This document shows, piece by piece, positions 43,068 through 53,197 of a stretch of DNA of 64,000 nucleotides. This stretch comes from an uncultured bacterium (lineage in GTDB: Bacteria; Bacteroidota; Bacteroidia; Bacteroidales; Bacteroidaceae), in contig CALZUQ010000003.1 of assembly GCA_945829425.1 (NCBI GenBank), forward strand, positions 60,299 through 124,298. Direction: 5' to 3'. The first letter of the stretch is position 1. Every line of letters starts with the position of its first letter. The notes beneath the pieces were generated by a model. The model was not told where the DNA came from. It was given only the letters and a program-made list of their open reading frames with translations, and ran no database searches. The translations under genes and the position numbers were made by a program.

Positions 43068-43880
43068 ATGAAGACATTACATACATTATTATATATTTTA
43101 TTTTTCTCATGCTTCACCGCTCATGCCGAACAGAGCGACAGTGTCCTGTTTAAGGTGACGTATTACACAACCTTCAAATCATTCATTGAGCGAACAGATT
43201 TACACGTAGACGAACTCGTTCTGGAAGTAGGTGAACAACAAACGAGGTTTTACTCTTTATACAGAAAGATGCGTAAGGAGAGAATGGACAGCCTGAAAGC
43301 TTTGGGTGTGGATGCCTTTGCCATTCAAGGAATGATTGGAGATATTCCACGTAATTATTACAATTACATGATATACAACAATTATCCTGAGAACGGCAAG
43401 AGGCATGTTGAATGCAAGCATTATCATGGTTTATTCTACGAAGAGGATATGGATATCCCACAATGGGAGATTGTAGAAGGTGACAGCACAATATTGGGAT
43501 ACAAATGCCAGAAAGCTGTGGGCACATACCGCGGACATTACTGGCAGGTGTGGTTCACACCAGACATACCCGTTTCGTACGGCCCATGGAAACTGAGCGG
43601 ACTGCCGGGGCTTATTCTTCATGCCTATGACGCAAAGGCGTTCTGTACATACGATGCCATAGCCTTTGAGAACGGAAAGGGCGAGACATTATATACACCG
43701 AAAACAAAGGCGCAACGTTCTACACGAGAACAAGATCTTAAGCTCGTGAAACTTAGTTCGGCTAATTCTGTGGCTTATTTCAAGTACTTCGGATTACAGA
43801 CATTCGACACATACACCGACAGGAACGGCATAGTGAAGAAAATGCCAACGCATACGGCGATATTATTAGAAGACGAGTAG
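43068..43880 (+). CDS. GLPGLI family protein (copy 1)
   Basis: Signal peptide; SGLPGLILHAYDAKAFCTYDAIAFENGK; likely start MKTLHTLLYILFF. Confidence 0.92.
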   Translation: MKTLHTLLYILFFSCFTAHAEQSDSVLFKVTYYTTFKSFIERTDLHVDELVLEVGEQQTRFYSLYRKMRKERMDSLKALGVDAFAIQGMIGDIPRNYYNYMIYNNYPENGKRHVECKHYHGLFYEEDMDIPQWEIVEGDSTILGYKCQKAVGTYRGHYWQVWFTPDIPVSYGPWKLSGLPGLILHAYDAKAFCTYDAIAFENGKGETLYTPKTKAQRSTREQDLKLVKLSSANSVAYFKYFGLQTFDTYTDRNGIVKKMPTHTAILLEDE

Positions 43881-43890
43881 ACACCGGCTC
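43440..43890 (+). repeat. 451-bp direct repeat, copy A, C-terminal half of GLPGLI copy 1 plus 10 bp past the stop
   Basis: No mismatch found by eye with 44308-44758. Confidence 0.9.
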
Positions 43891-43932
43891 TCTAATTATC
43901 GAAAACAAAAAACAGATTTTTCAAATGCTATT

Positions 43933-44748
43933 ATGAGAACCTCTCGTACATTATTTATATATATATTCCTTCTCTCTTGCTTCACCGCTCATGCCGAACA
44001 GAGCGACAGTGTCCTGTTTAAGGTGACGTATTACACAAACCACAAATCATTCATTGAGCGAACAAATTTACACGTTGACGAACTCGTTCTGGAAGTAGGT
44101 GAACAACAAACGAGGTTTTACTCTCTATACAGAAGGATGCGTAAGGAGAGAATGGACAGCCTGAAAGCCTTGGGTATTGATGCCTTTTCTATGCAAGGAA
44201 TGATGGCTGATTTACCACGCAGTTATTATAGATATATGGTATATAACAACGTTCCAGAGAACGGCAAGAGACACGTTGAATGCAAGCATTATCATGATTT
44301 ATTCTATGAAGAGGATATGGATATCCCACAATGGGAGATTGTAGAAGGTGACAGCACAATATTGGGATACAAATGCCAGAAAGCTGTGGGCACATACCGC
44401 GGACATTACTGGCAGGTGTGGTTCACACCAGACATACCCGTTTCGTACGGCCCATGGAAACTGAGCGGACTGCCGGGGCTTATTCTTCATGCCTATGACG
44501 CAAAGGCGTTCTGTACATACGATGCCATAGCCTTTGAGAACGGAAAGGGCGAGACATTATATACACCGAAAACAAAGGCGCAACGTTCTACACGAGAACA
44601 AGATCTTAAGCTCGTGAAACTTAGTTCGGCTAATTCTGTGGCTTATTTCAAGTACTTCGGATTACAGACATTCGACACATACACCGACAGGAACGGCATA
44701 GTGAAGAAAATGCCAACGCATACGGCGATATTATTAGAAGACGAGTAG
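43933..44748 (+). CDS. GLPGLI family protein (copy 2)
   Basis: Paralogue of 43068-43880; identical C-terminal half. Confidence 0.92.
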   Translation: MRTSRTLFIYIFLLSCFTAHAEQSDSVLFKVTYYTNHKSFIERTNLHVDELVLEVGEQQTRFYSLYRRMRKERMDSLKALGIDAFSMQGMMADLPRSYYRYMVYNNVPENGKRHVECKHYHDLFYEEDMDIPQWEIVEGDSTILGYKCQKAVGTYRGHYWQVWFTPDIPVSYGPWKLSGLPGLILHAYDAKAFCTYDAIAFENGKGETLYTPKTKAQRSTREQDLKLVKLSSANSVAYFKYFGLQTFDTYTDRNGIVKKMPTHTAILLEDE

Positions 44749-44758
44749 ACACCGGCTC
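44308..44758 (+). repeat. 451-bp direct repeat, copy B
   Basis: Same sequence as 43440-43890, offset 868 bp. Confidence 0.9.
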
Positions 44759-44796
44759 AAAGATGGAAGACAGGTGCCGATAAACCATGACATAAT

Positions 44797-47343
44797 ATGA
44801 ATACAATAAGATTTCTTCAATATATCATACTCGTTGCGGCATATATAGTGCCTGTCACGCTATACGCCGGAGATATAAAAGGAAAGGTAAAAGGAAAGGA
44901 CGGTTATTTGGCTGGAGTGAACGTGGTGGCGACAGACGCTGCGGGGAAAACCGTGGCATACTGCATAACGGACCGCACAGGAAGCTTTACGCTGACAATT
45001 CCGGAAGGACGCGACGCACAGAACGTGAGTTTCAGCCATATAGGATATTCCAAGAAGACGATGCCGACAGGCAAGATAAGCCCCGTGATCACCATGCAGG
45101 AGAGCATGGCGAAGCTGAAAGAGGTAAAGGTGCGCGGAAGACGCATACGCCGTTCCGGGGACACCCTGACATATAACGTCAGCAGTTTCGCCATGCCGCA
45201 AGACCGCAGCATCGCCGACGTCATAGCGAAAATGCCAGGACTGGAGGTAAAAGACAACGGGCAGATAATGTATCAGGGTGAGCAGATAAACAAGTTCTAC
45301 ATAGAGGGTCTCGACCTTATGGGCTCAAAATATGGTGTGGCAAGCAAGAACATCTCTGCCGCAAAGGTGAAGAGCGTACAGGTATATGAGAACCACCAGG
45401 CGGTGAAATCGCTGAGAGGTGTTTCGTTCAGCGAAAAGGCGGCACTGAACATCGTCTTGAAAGAAGACGCCAAAGCAGTATGGAACGCCAACGCAGAACT
45501 GGGCGCAGGAGCCGGCGATGACTTTCTCTACGACTGCCGCCTCATGGGCATGCGCTTCACAAAGTCTTTCCAAACCCTCATGATGTACAAGAACAACAAC
45601 ACCGGGGGAAATATCTCCGGAGAGGTGCAGGACCTGATATCGGCGAGGGGCGGAGTGGCAACCAACGAGTCGGGTATTCTAACCATGATGGGAGGAGGGA
45701 CATCAGGACTGCCACGCCAGCGGCAGACATTCAACGACAGCCACCTCGCAGCCGGCAACTGGCTGTGGAAAACGGGTAAAGACAGCCAGCTGCGCATTCA
45801 GGGCAATGTGCTTGCCGACAAAACAGACATCAGGAGCATGTACTCGACATCTTACCTCACGCTCGACGGCATTCCTACGGTGACTGAGGAACAACAGACA
45901 GAAAACACACGCAGCGAGTGGAAAGGTGAGGCAAACTACGAACACAACGGCGAGAAGTTCTTCGTACGCAACAACATAAGGGGATACATAGACTTCAACA
46001 AAAGCCTCGGAACAGTAGTATGCAACGGAGCGGAGAAACACATGGAGGTGACGCCAAGAAAAAGGAGCGTTGTTGAGGATATAAAGATTTCGCACACCAC
46101 AGACAAGAAAAACGTTTACGAGATAGGGGGAGCAGTAGCCTATCATTACTTTCCAGGACAGCTGCTCACCGTAAACGGTACGACGGAACGCCTGAACCTG
46201 GAACTTCTGCAGGCGGTGGGAAAACTGAACTACCGCATGAAGATGGGCAACCACTACTTCAGCAACGAGATAGGGGCGGAATACCGCAGCCAGAACTTTG
46301 ACGTCGCCATGGACGAGGAGCGTCAGAAAGCGACATACAGCCTTGCGCAGGCATACTGGCGTATAGCCACGTCGTTCGTATTCGGAGAGCACAGAATAGA
46401 TGGCGGGGTGAAGACGAGTCTCGCACGTCAGGAATACCGCAGCTCCTCCTCAGAGCACGTCTTGCTCACTCCCTCGCTGACGTGGATATGCAAGATCGGC
46501 ATTCTCTCCAAGCTGTCGGCAAACATCTCATCTACCACGATGCCGATGATGGGAATGCAAATATACGACACTCCGATATTCACCAGCTACCGAACAAGAC
46601 GTGTGAACAGAGGAGAGACGGCGACGACACGCAACATCATGGCAAGCATGGCATACGAATACACCAACGCAGTGAATGGACTGTTCTTCTACATACGTCC
46701 GTCGTACTCAAACAGATACGGCAACTACCTCTATGAGACGTCGCTCGAAGACGACGTCTACACCATGAGCGCGACAGACAAAAGGAGCACCGTAGAGACG
46801 TTCAGCGTCATGGCAAATGTCAACAAGACCGTGATGTGGGCAGGACTGTCGTTAGGGGCAGAAGCGTCATTCCATGTCACAAGCCTCCCTCTCCTAATAT
46901 CAGGAGACATCCACGACGCACGCATGAAGGGAGTAACGGGAAGCCTGACATACTCTATGAGACCGGCGTCTTTCATCTCTTTGGAGGGCAAGAGCAGCAT
47001 AAGCTTCAGCAAGCAGGAGAACCGCACGAAGCCTGCCCTCTCCTCCGGTTCCACCAGCAGCTTCGACCACTCCCTCAGCCTTTTCCTCTCGCCGGCGAAG
47101 TGTTGGCTGGCAGGAATACAGAACACTCTCCTCCACAGCAGCGAGAAAGACTTCGGAGTAAACTATTTCTGCGACATGACGCTGAGCTACAAGACAAAGA
47201 GATGGGAAATGGTACTGAAAGCCGCAAACATCATAGGCACCTCAGAGTATGAGAGGCGTTTCATTGGAAGCACCATAGAGACATACAGCATGACACGACT
47301 CCGCCCGAGGGAGGTCGTCGCAAAATTCTCTTTCGACATATAA
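44797..47343 (+). CDS. Outer membrane TonB-dependent receptor-like protein with carboxypeptidase-regulatory-like N-terminal domain
   Basis: GDIKGKVKGKDGYLAGVNVVATDAAGKTVAYCITDRTGSFTLTIPEG..., plug-like IADVIAKMPGLEVKDNGQIMYQGEQINKFYIEGLDLMGSKYG; follows GLPGLI genes as commonly seen. Confidence 0.85.
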   Translation: MNTIRFLQYIILVAAYIVPVTLYAGDIKGKVKGKDGYLAGVNVVATDAAGKTVAYCITDRTGSFTLTIPEGRDAQNVSFSHIGYSKKTMPTGKISPVITMQESMAKLKEVKVRGRRIRRSGDTLTYNVSSFAMPQDRSIADVIAKMPGLEVKDNGQIMYQGEQINKFYIEGLDLMGSKYGVASKNISAAKVKSVQVYENHQAVKSLRGVSFSEKAALNIVLKEDAKAVWNANAELGAGAGDDFLYDCRLMGMRFTKSFQTLMMYKNNNTGGNISGEVQDLISARGGVATNESGILTMMGGGTSGLPRQRQTFNDSHLAAGNWLWKTGKDSQLRIQGNVLADKTDIRSMYSTSYLTLDGIPTVTEEQQTENTRSEWKGEANYEHNGEKFFVRNNIRGYIDFNKSLGTVVCNGAEKHMEVTPRKRSVVEDIKISHTTDKKNVYEIGGAVAYHYFPGQLLTVNGTTERLNLELLQAVGKLNYRMKMGNHYFSNEIGAEYRSQNFDVAMDEERQKATYSLAQAYWRIATSFVFGEHRIDGGVKTSLARQEYRSSSSEHVLLTPSLTWICKIGILSKLSANISSTTMPMMGMQIYDTPIFTSYRTRRVNRGETATTRNIMASMAYEYTNAVNGLFFYIRPSYSNRYGNYLYETSLEDDVYTMSATDKRSTVETFSVMANVNKTVMWAGLSLGAEASFHVTSLPLLISGDIHDARMKGVTGSLTYSMRPASFISLEGKSSISFSKQENRTKPALSSGSTSSFDHSLSLFLSPAKCWLAGIQNTLLHSSEKDFGVNYFCDMTLSYKTKRWEMVLKAANIIGTSEYERRFIGSTIETYSMTRLRPREVVAKFSFDI

Positions 47344-47389
47344 CATAAACTGCCTGCCTCTATATGCGTACCTTAATATAAACAATAAG

Positions 47390-47585
47390 GAACAGCAGAA
47401 AAACAAGCAAAGAAACAGCAGAAAACAGACAAAGAAACTGCAGAAAACAAAAAAAAACGGCGGAAAACAAACAAAGAAACTGCAGAAAACAAACAAAGAA
47501 ACAGCAGAAAACAAACAAAGAAACGGCGGAAAACAAGCGAAGGAACGGCGGAAAAACAAGCAGGGACGGCAGGAACAAACAAACC
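47390..47585. repeat. A-rich tandem repeat, 22-bp unit (gaaacagcagaaaacaaacaaa), about 8.5 copies
   Basis: Landmarks at 47390, 47412, 47434, 47454, 47476, 47498, 47520, 47542, 47563. Confidence 0.92.
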
Positions 47586-47597
47586 GGATATAAGAGA

Positions 47598-47636
47598 AAC
47601 GTGAGCTCAATGAAAGAAAGTCATTGAGCTCACGTT
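47598..47636. terminator. Bidirectional terminator between convergent genes
   Basis: Perfect 16-bp inverted repeat aacgtgagctcaatga / tcattgagctcacgtt. Confidence 0.85.
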
Positions 47637-47681
47637 GTCATTACCCCTCCGCCCCTGTGCCCTGGGCGTCAGCCCTGAGCT

Positions 47682-49151
47682 TTATTCATTCAGGTCGCGT
47701 AGGTTTTTCCAGTTAGAGGAAGAAGGTATTGTCGTCGTCTCCGGCTTGAGATATTCCTTTGCTGAATCGAAGGCTATCAGCACGCCGTCGTTTATCCCGC
47801 TTCCTCCCTTAACGTCAGGGTGTATGCGGTGTATCTTATTCGTCAGTTCTCCTACAAATATCAGATGTCCTGTCGCGGCATCCATCCAGAACACTTTCTT
47901 TGTCTTTCCTGATACTTTTCTTAAATCGACGCTCATCTCCCTCGCCGTATAGTTGTAAACCATAAGATAGTCCTTTCCCCTTGTCGCTATAAGACGGTTG
48001 TAGCGTGTTCCGTTTTCCCCGCTTATTATGCTCTGGTCGGGAATGCGGTCGAAATACGGGAATGCGAGCATGAGGTGCTTCAGATATTTCATCTGTGAAA
48101 AGCCCGGATCGCGTAATGCCTGATACCACGACTTCACATCCCCAGCGTCGCCATAGCTTGTGCCATAGCCCGGTTTTAGGAACTGCATGATGGCGTTATG
48201 GCCGTAGGTGTGTCCGCAAGAACCGGCGAAGACCGACCAATAGGCGTAACGTCGTACGTCACAATCCATCCAGCGAGGCTCCTTGGAGTCGTGAAGTCCC
48301 TGAGGAATGTCCTCATAGCTCGGCTCTGCGTCGAGCACCGGCTTCATAGGTTTGTACGCCCATGTAGAGTCAACATACATCCAGTTATCCTCCTCGGTAT
48401 TGTCAGGTATAGGATAGTCCTTGTTGCCCATGCGCTGGCCATAGCGGCGGTGTCCCGACTGGAATGTGTGGAAATCCATCCATGGCGACTTGCTGAACCA
48501 CTTTGCGCTCGTGTACCTTCCGCGCGGATGATATGTCATGAGGTGGTTCTTGTCTATAGACTTTATCGTTGTGGCGAGAGTGTTCCAGACCTCTGTGTTT
48601 ATGTCGCCCTGAATGTCGCCGCCCATAAACCATATTATATTCGGAGCGTCCTTATATCTGTTTGCGAGGAATGTGCCGTATTTCACTGCATCGTCGGCAG
48701 AGAGCAGTCCTGCCTTCACCAATCCTCCCCAGATACATACCATACCGATATATATTCCCTCGTTCTGCGCCTGCTTTACGATATAGTCCATGTGGTCCCA
48801 GTATCCGTAGACACCCTTACGGTCTATGCCGCTGAAGTTCCAGCCGTCGATGTTCGACATCTGTCCGTATGCGTTATACGCCGGCACGCCGTCAATGACC
48901 TGCACCTGTACCACGTTATATCCCGCCTCACGACATCTCTGAAGGTAATATGCCGCCTCCGCTCTGTCTGTGCGTTCCGGCAGCAGCCAGCCCGTCTCCC
49001 CGAGCCAGAAGAACGGAGCACCGTTCTCGTGCTGCATATACCTTCCGTTTTCTGAAATCACCAGTTTTCCGTTGTCCCATGGCTTCATGTTGCCCTCTGC
49101 GCCTGCTGTCAGCGCGATAGAGAGCAGTAATGCTGATATAATTTTTCTCAT
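47682..49151 (-). CDS. DUF4038/GH140-like glycoside hydrolase (apiosidase-like)
   Basis: Signal peptide; NGRYMQHENGAPFFWLGETGWLLPERTDRAEAAYYLQRCREAGYNVVQVQVIDG, C-terminal collagen-binding-like KDYLMVYNYTAREMSVDL. Confidence 0.85.
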   Translation of the reverse strand: MRKIISALLLSIALTAGAEGNMKPWDNGKLVISENGRYMQHENGAPFFWLGETGWLLPERTDRAEAAYYLQRCREAGYNVVQVQVIDGVPAYNAYGQMSNIDGWNFSGIDRKGVYGYWDHMDYIVKQAQNEGIYIGMVCIWGGLVKAGLLSADDAVKYGTFLANRYKDAPNIIWFMGGDIQGDINTEVWNTLATTIKSIDKNHLMTYHPRGRYTSAKWFSKSPWMDFHTFQSGHRRYGQRMGNKDYPIPDNTEEDNWMYVDSTWAYKPMKPVLDAEPSYEDIPQGLHDSKEPRWMDCDVRRYAYWSVFAGSCGHTYGHNAIMQFLKPGYGTSYGDAGDVKSWYQALRDPGFSQMKYLKHLMLAFPYFDRIPDQSIISGENGTRYNRLIATRGKDYLMVYNYTAREMSVDLRKVSGKTKKVFWMDAATGHLIFVGELTNKIHRIHPDVKGGSGINDGVLIAFDSAKEYLKPETTTIPSSSNWKNLRDLNE

Positions 49152-49170
49152 AGCGTATATTTTATTTCGT

Positions 49171-51627
49171 TCAGTTCTTTACATTCACCGTCTGTCCCGG
49201 CTTTGTCATGATGTCATACATATAAGCCTTTGGTGCGCCTACGGGGTTCAGCTCCACCTCGCTGTTGTTGCGTGTGGCGAGTGTTACAGGTGTCGCGAAC
49301 AGCGTGTTCGGGTTCTCGCCCTTCGCCTTTCGCAGTCCATTCACAGGATATGCCGTGCGTATTCTGAGGTTTCCGCCTATCGTAGAGCGTATCTTACATG
49401 ATGTTATCTTTCCGTCTTTCCATGTCATCTCGTCGATTACGAAGCCGCCCCTGAGACATACTCCCGTAATCTTTCCCTCGCTCCATACCGAAGGCACGGC
49501 AGGGAGGAGATAGACGAAACCGTCGTGGCTCTGGACGAGCATCTCTGCTATTCCGGCGGTACACCCGAAGTTGCCGTCAATCTGGAACGGCGGGTGAGCG
49601 TCGAAGAGGTTGCCAAACGTTCCGCCACTCTTTTTCTTATTTCCGTAAGGCACAAACTTATCGTCGGTAAGCGTCAGCTGCTCTTTTATGAGTTTATAGG
49701 CATGTTCTCCGTCGAGCATACGCGCCCAGAGACATACCTTCCACCCCATGGACCATCCCGTAGAAGGGTCGCCACGGTGAATGAGCGATGTCCTTGCAGC
49801 ATCAAAGAGCTGCGGAGTGCGGAACGGCGAGATGCTTGTTCCGGGATACACTCCGTAGAGATGTGAGACATGTCTATGGACATCCTTAGGGTCGTCCCAG
49901 TCATTAGCCCATTCCTGCAACTGCCCCCAGCGGCCTATCGTGCCAGGAGTCAGCAAGGCTATGCGTCCGGCATAATGGCGTGCCAGCTCATCGTCAACGC
50001 CCAGCTCACGTGCGGCGAAAGCCACGGTGCCGAAGACCTCGGCGCAGAGCTGGTCGTCCATGGCACATCCTGCGGCGATATTCTTCGACCCACCGTTGGC
50101 AGGGTGAAGGTTCTCCGGCGATACGGAAGGGCAGATGACGAGGTGTCCCGTATTAGGATCTTTAACCAGCATCTCGTCCATAAACTGTGCCGCACCTTTT
50201 ATTATAGGGTAATACTCCTTGAGGAAAGCCTTGTCGCCGGTAAAGAGATAATGGTCGAGAAGATGATGACACAGCCATGGTCCTCCTGCCATCCACAGTC
50301 CCGAAGCCGAACGGTCCACCGGTCCTGTTATGCGCCAGATGTCAGTATTATGATGCAGCACCCAGCCGCCTGCGCCGTACATCACCTTTGCCGTCTCGGC
50401 TCCCGTAGTGCTCACCTCACGTATCAGGCGGAACAGGGGTGCGTTAAGCTCTGAAAGGTTTGTCACCTCTGACGGCCAGTAGTTCATCTCAAGGTTTATG
50501 TTACACGTATATTTCGAGTCCCACGACGGCAGGAGCTTGTCGTTCCAGATACCCTGAAGGTTTGCCGGCTGTCCCTCGGGCTGTGAGGAGCAGATGAGGA
50601 GATACCTTCCGAAGGCGTAGTATGTCGCCACGAGGTTGTTGTCATTGTTCTCCTTGAATTTCTCCACGCGCTGGGATGTGGTAAGCTGCGGGAAACGGTT
50701 CTCGCCGAGCCAAAGCTTTGAACGGTTCATGTATTTCTGGAAGAACGCCACGTGGTCAGCACGGTCAGCGAGATAGTCGTGCGCCATGGCTTTCTGAAGG
50801 TATTCACGGCTTCTTGCTGCCTCGTCGGCAGAGATGTCGGCGTAGTTGACGAAGTTCGTCGCTATGCTGACGTAGACTATAGCCTCGTCAGCTCCTGTGA
50901 CACTCACCACACCGTCGCGCGACACCGTCTTTCCGCCCTTTGTCTTTACGGCAAGGCGTCCCATAAACTTCACCTTACCTTTCAGTCCCTCATGTGTCGG
51001 TGTTACACCTTCCAGCGAGACCTCCTTGCCCTCGCTCTTTATTATCACGTCGTGATGCGGCGAAGAGAGGTTGGCGTTGAACGTTATGGCTCCGCCCTTT
51101 GAGGCGGTCAGCCTGACCTTTATGACATTGTCGGTGAAAGACGTCAAGGCCTCCCGGCGGTAACGTATGCCGCCTGCCGTATATTCCGTCACGGCAATGG
51201 CGGAGTCAAGTGACAGATAGCGTTGGTAGTCACTGTAATCCGCATGTCCTGTCATGGAGATATGCAGGTCGCCGAACGTCTGGTACGGCATGCCGTTGTT
51301 TGAGCCGGACATCAGATGTTCGTCTGCCATCTTTTGTGCCTCGGCGTATTTTCCGGCAAAGACGAGGTCACGAACCTTTCCGACATACTCTTTAGAAGTC
51401 TTGTTGATGTTGTTGTTAGGTTGCCCTGCCCATATCGTCTCCTCATTGAGCTGGATGCGTTCCGTGGTAGGAATGCCGTAAACCATAGCTCCGAGACGGC
51501 TGTTGCCCAACGGCAACGCCTCCGTCCACACCTCAGCGGGAGAGTTATACCACAGGCGGTACTCCTGGGCGGAGACCGTCATAAAGCAACACAAGGCGCA
51601 TAGCGCTAAAAACGTTTTATTTATCAT
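49171..51627 (-). CDS. GH95 family alpha-L-fucosidase
   Basis: LWYNSPAEVWTEALPLGNSRLGAMVYGIPTTERIQLNEETIWAG, NINLEMNYWPSEVTNLSE, NLFDAHPPFQIDGNFGCTAGIAEMLVQSHDG. Confidence 0.95.
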   Translation of the reverse strand: MINKTFLALCALCCFMTVSAQEYRLWYNSPAEVWTEALPLGNSRLGAMVYGIPTTERIQLNEETIWAGQPNNNINKTSKEYVGKVRDLVFAGKYAEAQKMADEHLMSGSNNGMPYQTFGDLHISMTGHADYSDYQRYLSLDSAIAVTEYTAGGIRYRREALTSFTDNVIKVRLTASKGGAITFNANLSSPHHDVIIKSEGKEVSLEGVTPTHEGLKGKVKFMGRLAVKTKGGKTVSRDGVVSVTGADEAIVYVSIATNFVNYADISADEAARSREYLQKAMAHDYLADRADHVAFFQKYMNRSKLWLGENRFPQLTTSQRVEKFKENNDNNLVATYYAFGRYLLICSSQPEGQPANLQGIWNDKLLPSWDSKYTCNINLEMNYWPSEVTNLSELNAPLFRLIREVSTTGAETAKVMYGAGGWVLHHNTDIWRITGPVDRSASGLWMAGGPWLCHHLLDHYLFTGDKAFLKEYYPIIKGAAQFMDEMLVKDPNTGHLVICPSVSPENLHPANGGSKNIAAGCAMDDQLCAEVFGTVAFAARELGVDDELARHYAGRIALLTPGTIGRWGQLQEWANDWDDPKDVHRHVSHLYGVYPGTSISPFRTPQLFDAARTSLIHRGDPSTGWSMGWKVCLWARMLDGEHAYKLIKEQLTLTDDKFVPYGNKKKSGGTFGNLFDAHPPFQIDGNFGCTAGIAEMLVQSHDGFVYLLPAVPSVWSEGKITGVCLRGGFVIDEMTWKDGKITSCKIRSTIGGNLRIRTAYPVNGLRKAKGENPNTLFATPVTLATRNNSEVELNPVGAPKAYMYDIMTKPGQTVNVKN

Positions 51628-51706
51628 AGTATAAAAATTTAGTGTCACGAACACTTCTCATAGGCGGGGAAAACAAAGGTATAAGCCTATAAAGGTCATT
51701 CTGTCT

Positions 51707-51715
51707 GCAAAGATA
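51707..51715 (-). promoter_or_regulatory. Bacteroidetes-type -7 element (TATCTTTGC) upstream of GH95
   Basis: TAnnTTTGC on the minus strand about 80 nt upstream of the GH95 start. Confidence 0.5.
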
Positions 51716-51811
51716 ATGTATTTTTTCCTATTAAAAAAGGAAAAACGAATAATTTATTGTTTTTCTTGAAAAAACATAGCGTAAAAGGTGGAGATTTACC
51801 AAAACATAGAC

Positions 51812-51998
51812 CTCAACCTTAGTCTTTACCTTGAACTTAACCATACCCTTTGCCCTTAAACTCAAATATAACCTTATTTGAATCTTAACGTAACCCTGAC
51901 CTCGGCCTTAACTTATCCCTGACCTTGGTCTTAACTTATCCCTGACCTTGGTCTTAACTTATCCCTGACCTTGGTCTTAACCTATGCCTTAACCTTAT
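51812..51998. repeat. Tandem repeat, 23-bp unit (cttaacttatccctgaccttggt), 3 identical plus about 5 degenerate copies
   Basis: Landmarks at 51812, 51836, 51861, 51884, 51907, 51930, 51953, 51976. Confidence 0.9.
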
Positions 51999-52223
51999 AT
52001 CTGATATCTGCAAGACAGAGTTTTTACATGGATTTCCGGCGACGGAGTGTTTTGTCGGAATTTATAGCCAAGGTCATAACAAAGCCCTGTGACAGGGTTG
52101 AGGAGAAGATGTTTTTACTAAAAAACGCTAAAATACACATTTCAGACAAAAAAATTGCTTTGTTACGAAGATTTTTCATAATTTTGTAGTCAGAAAGATC
52201 AAACGTAACATTACGCATAGAAT

Positions 52224-53129
52224 ATGAAAGGAATAGTTCTCGCCGGAGGTTCCGGCACACGTCTGTACCCAATCACTAAGGGCATCAGCAAACAACTTAT
52301 GCCGATATACGACAAACCGATGGTTTATTATCCCATCTCTGTCCTGATGTTGGCGGGAATACGTGAGATACTCATTATCTCCACCCCTCACGACTTGCCA
52401 GGGTTCAAACGCCTACTCGGTGACGGCAGCGACTATGGAGTATCTTTCACCTACGCCGAACAGCCGTCGCCCGACGGACTGGCACAGGCGTTTACCATAG
52501 GACGTGAGTTCATCGGCGACGACTCAGCATGTCTGGTGCTTGGCGACAATATCTTCCATGGAGCAGGATTCACGAAAATGCTTAAGGAAGCCGTGCGCAC
52601 CGCTGAGGAGGATAAGAAGGCTACGGTATTCGGATATTGGGTTAACGACCCTGAGCGATATGGAGTGGCAGAGTTCGACCGCAACGGCAACTGCCTGTCG
52701 ATAGAGGAGAAACCAGAACACCCGAAGAGCAACTACGCCGTGGTAGGACTGTATTTCTATCCGAACAAGGTCGTTGACGTGGCAGCAAAGATAAAGCCTT
52801 CGGCACGTGGAGAGTACGAGATAACCACCGTAAACCAATGGTTCCTCGACGACGGAGAACTGAAGGTGCAGACTCTGGGACGCGGCTTCGCATGGCTTGA
52901 CACGGGTACTCACGACTCTCTCTCTGAGGCTTCGACATATATTGAGGTGCTTGAGAAACGCCAAGGACTGAAAGTGGCTTGCCTTGAGGCTATTGCCTTC
53001 CGTCAGGGTTGGATTAACGAAGAACGGATGAGAGCCCTGGCACAGCCTATGATAAAGAACCAATACGGGCAGTATCTTCTCAAAGTCATTGACGAACTGA
53101 AACGTACGGGCAACCCGAATCTTGACTAA
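52224..53129 (+). CDS. rfbA: Glucose-1-phosphate thymidylyltransferase
   Basis: [46 protein letters not shown]. Confidence 0.97.
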   Translation: MKGIVLAGGSGTRLYPITKGISKQLMPIYDKPMVYYPISVLMLAGIREILIISTPHDLPGFKRLLGDGSDYGVSFTYAEQPSPDGLAQAFTIGREFIGDDSACLVLGDNIFHGAGFTKMLKEAVRTAEEDKKATVFGYWVNDPERYGVAEFDRNGNCLSIEEKPEHPKSNYAVVGLYFYPNKVVDVAAKIKPSARGEYEITTVNQWFLDDGELKVQTLGRGFAWLDTGTHDSLSEASTYIEVLEKRQGLKVACLEAIAFRQGWINEERMRALAQPMIKNQYGQYLLKVIDELKRTGNPNLD

Positions 53130-53197
53130 GGAGTGGGTGGGGAGAACACTACAACAGAGAGGAAAAAAGATAACAAAAACAGACAACGGCATAACTT

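Noticed and set aside
47242-47610. Minus-strand ORFs encoding FVCFPPFFFVFCSF-type repeats
   Set aside because: They are translations of the 22-bp non-coding array across a convergent terminator; no start context or family support.
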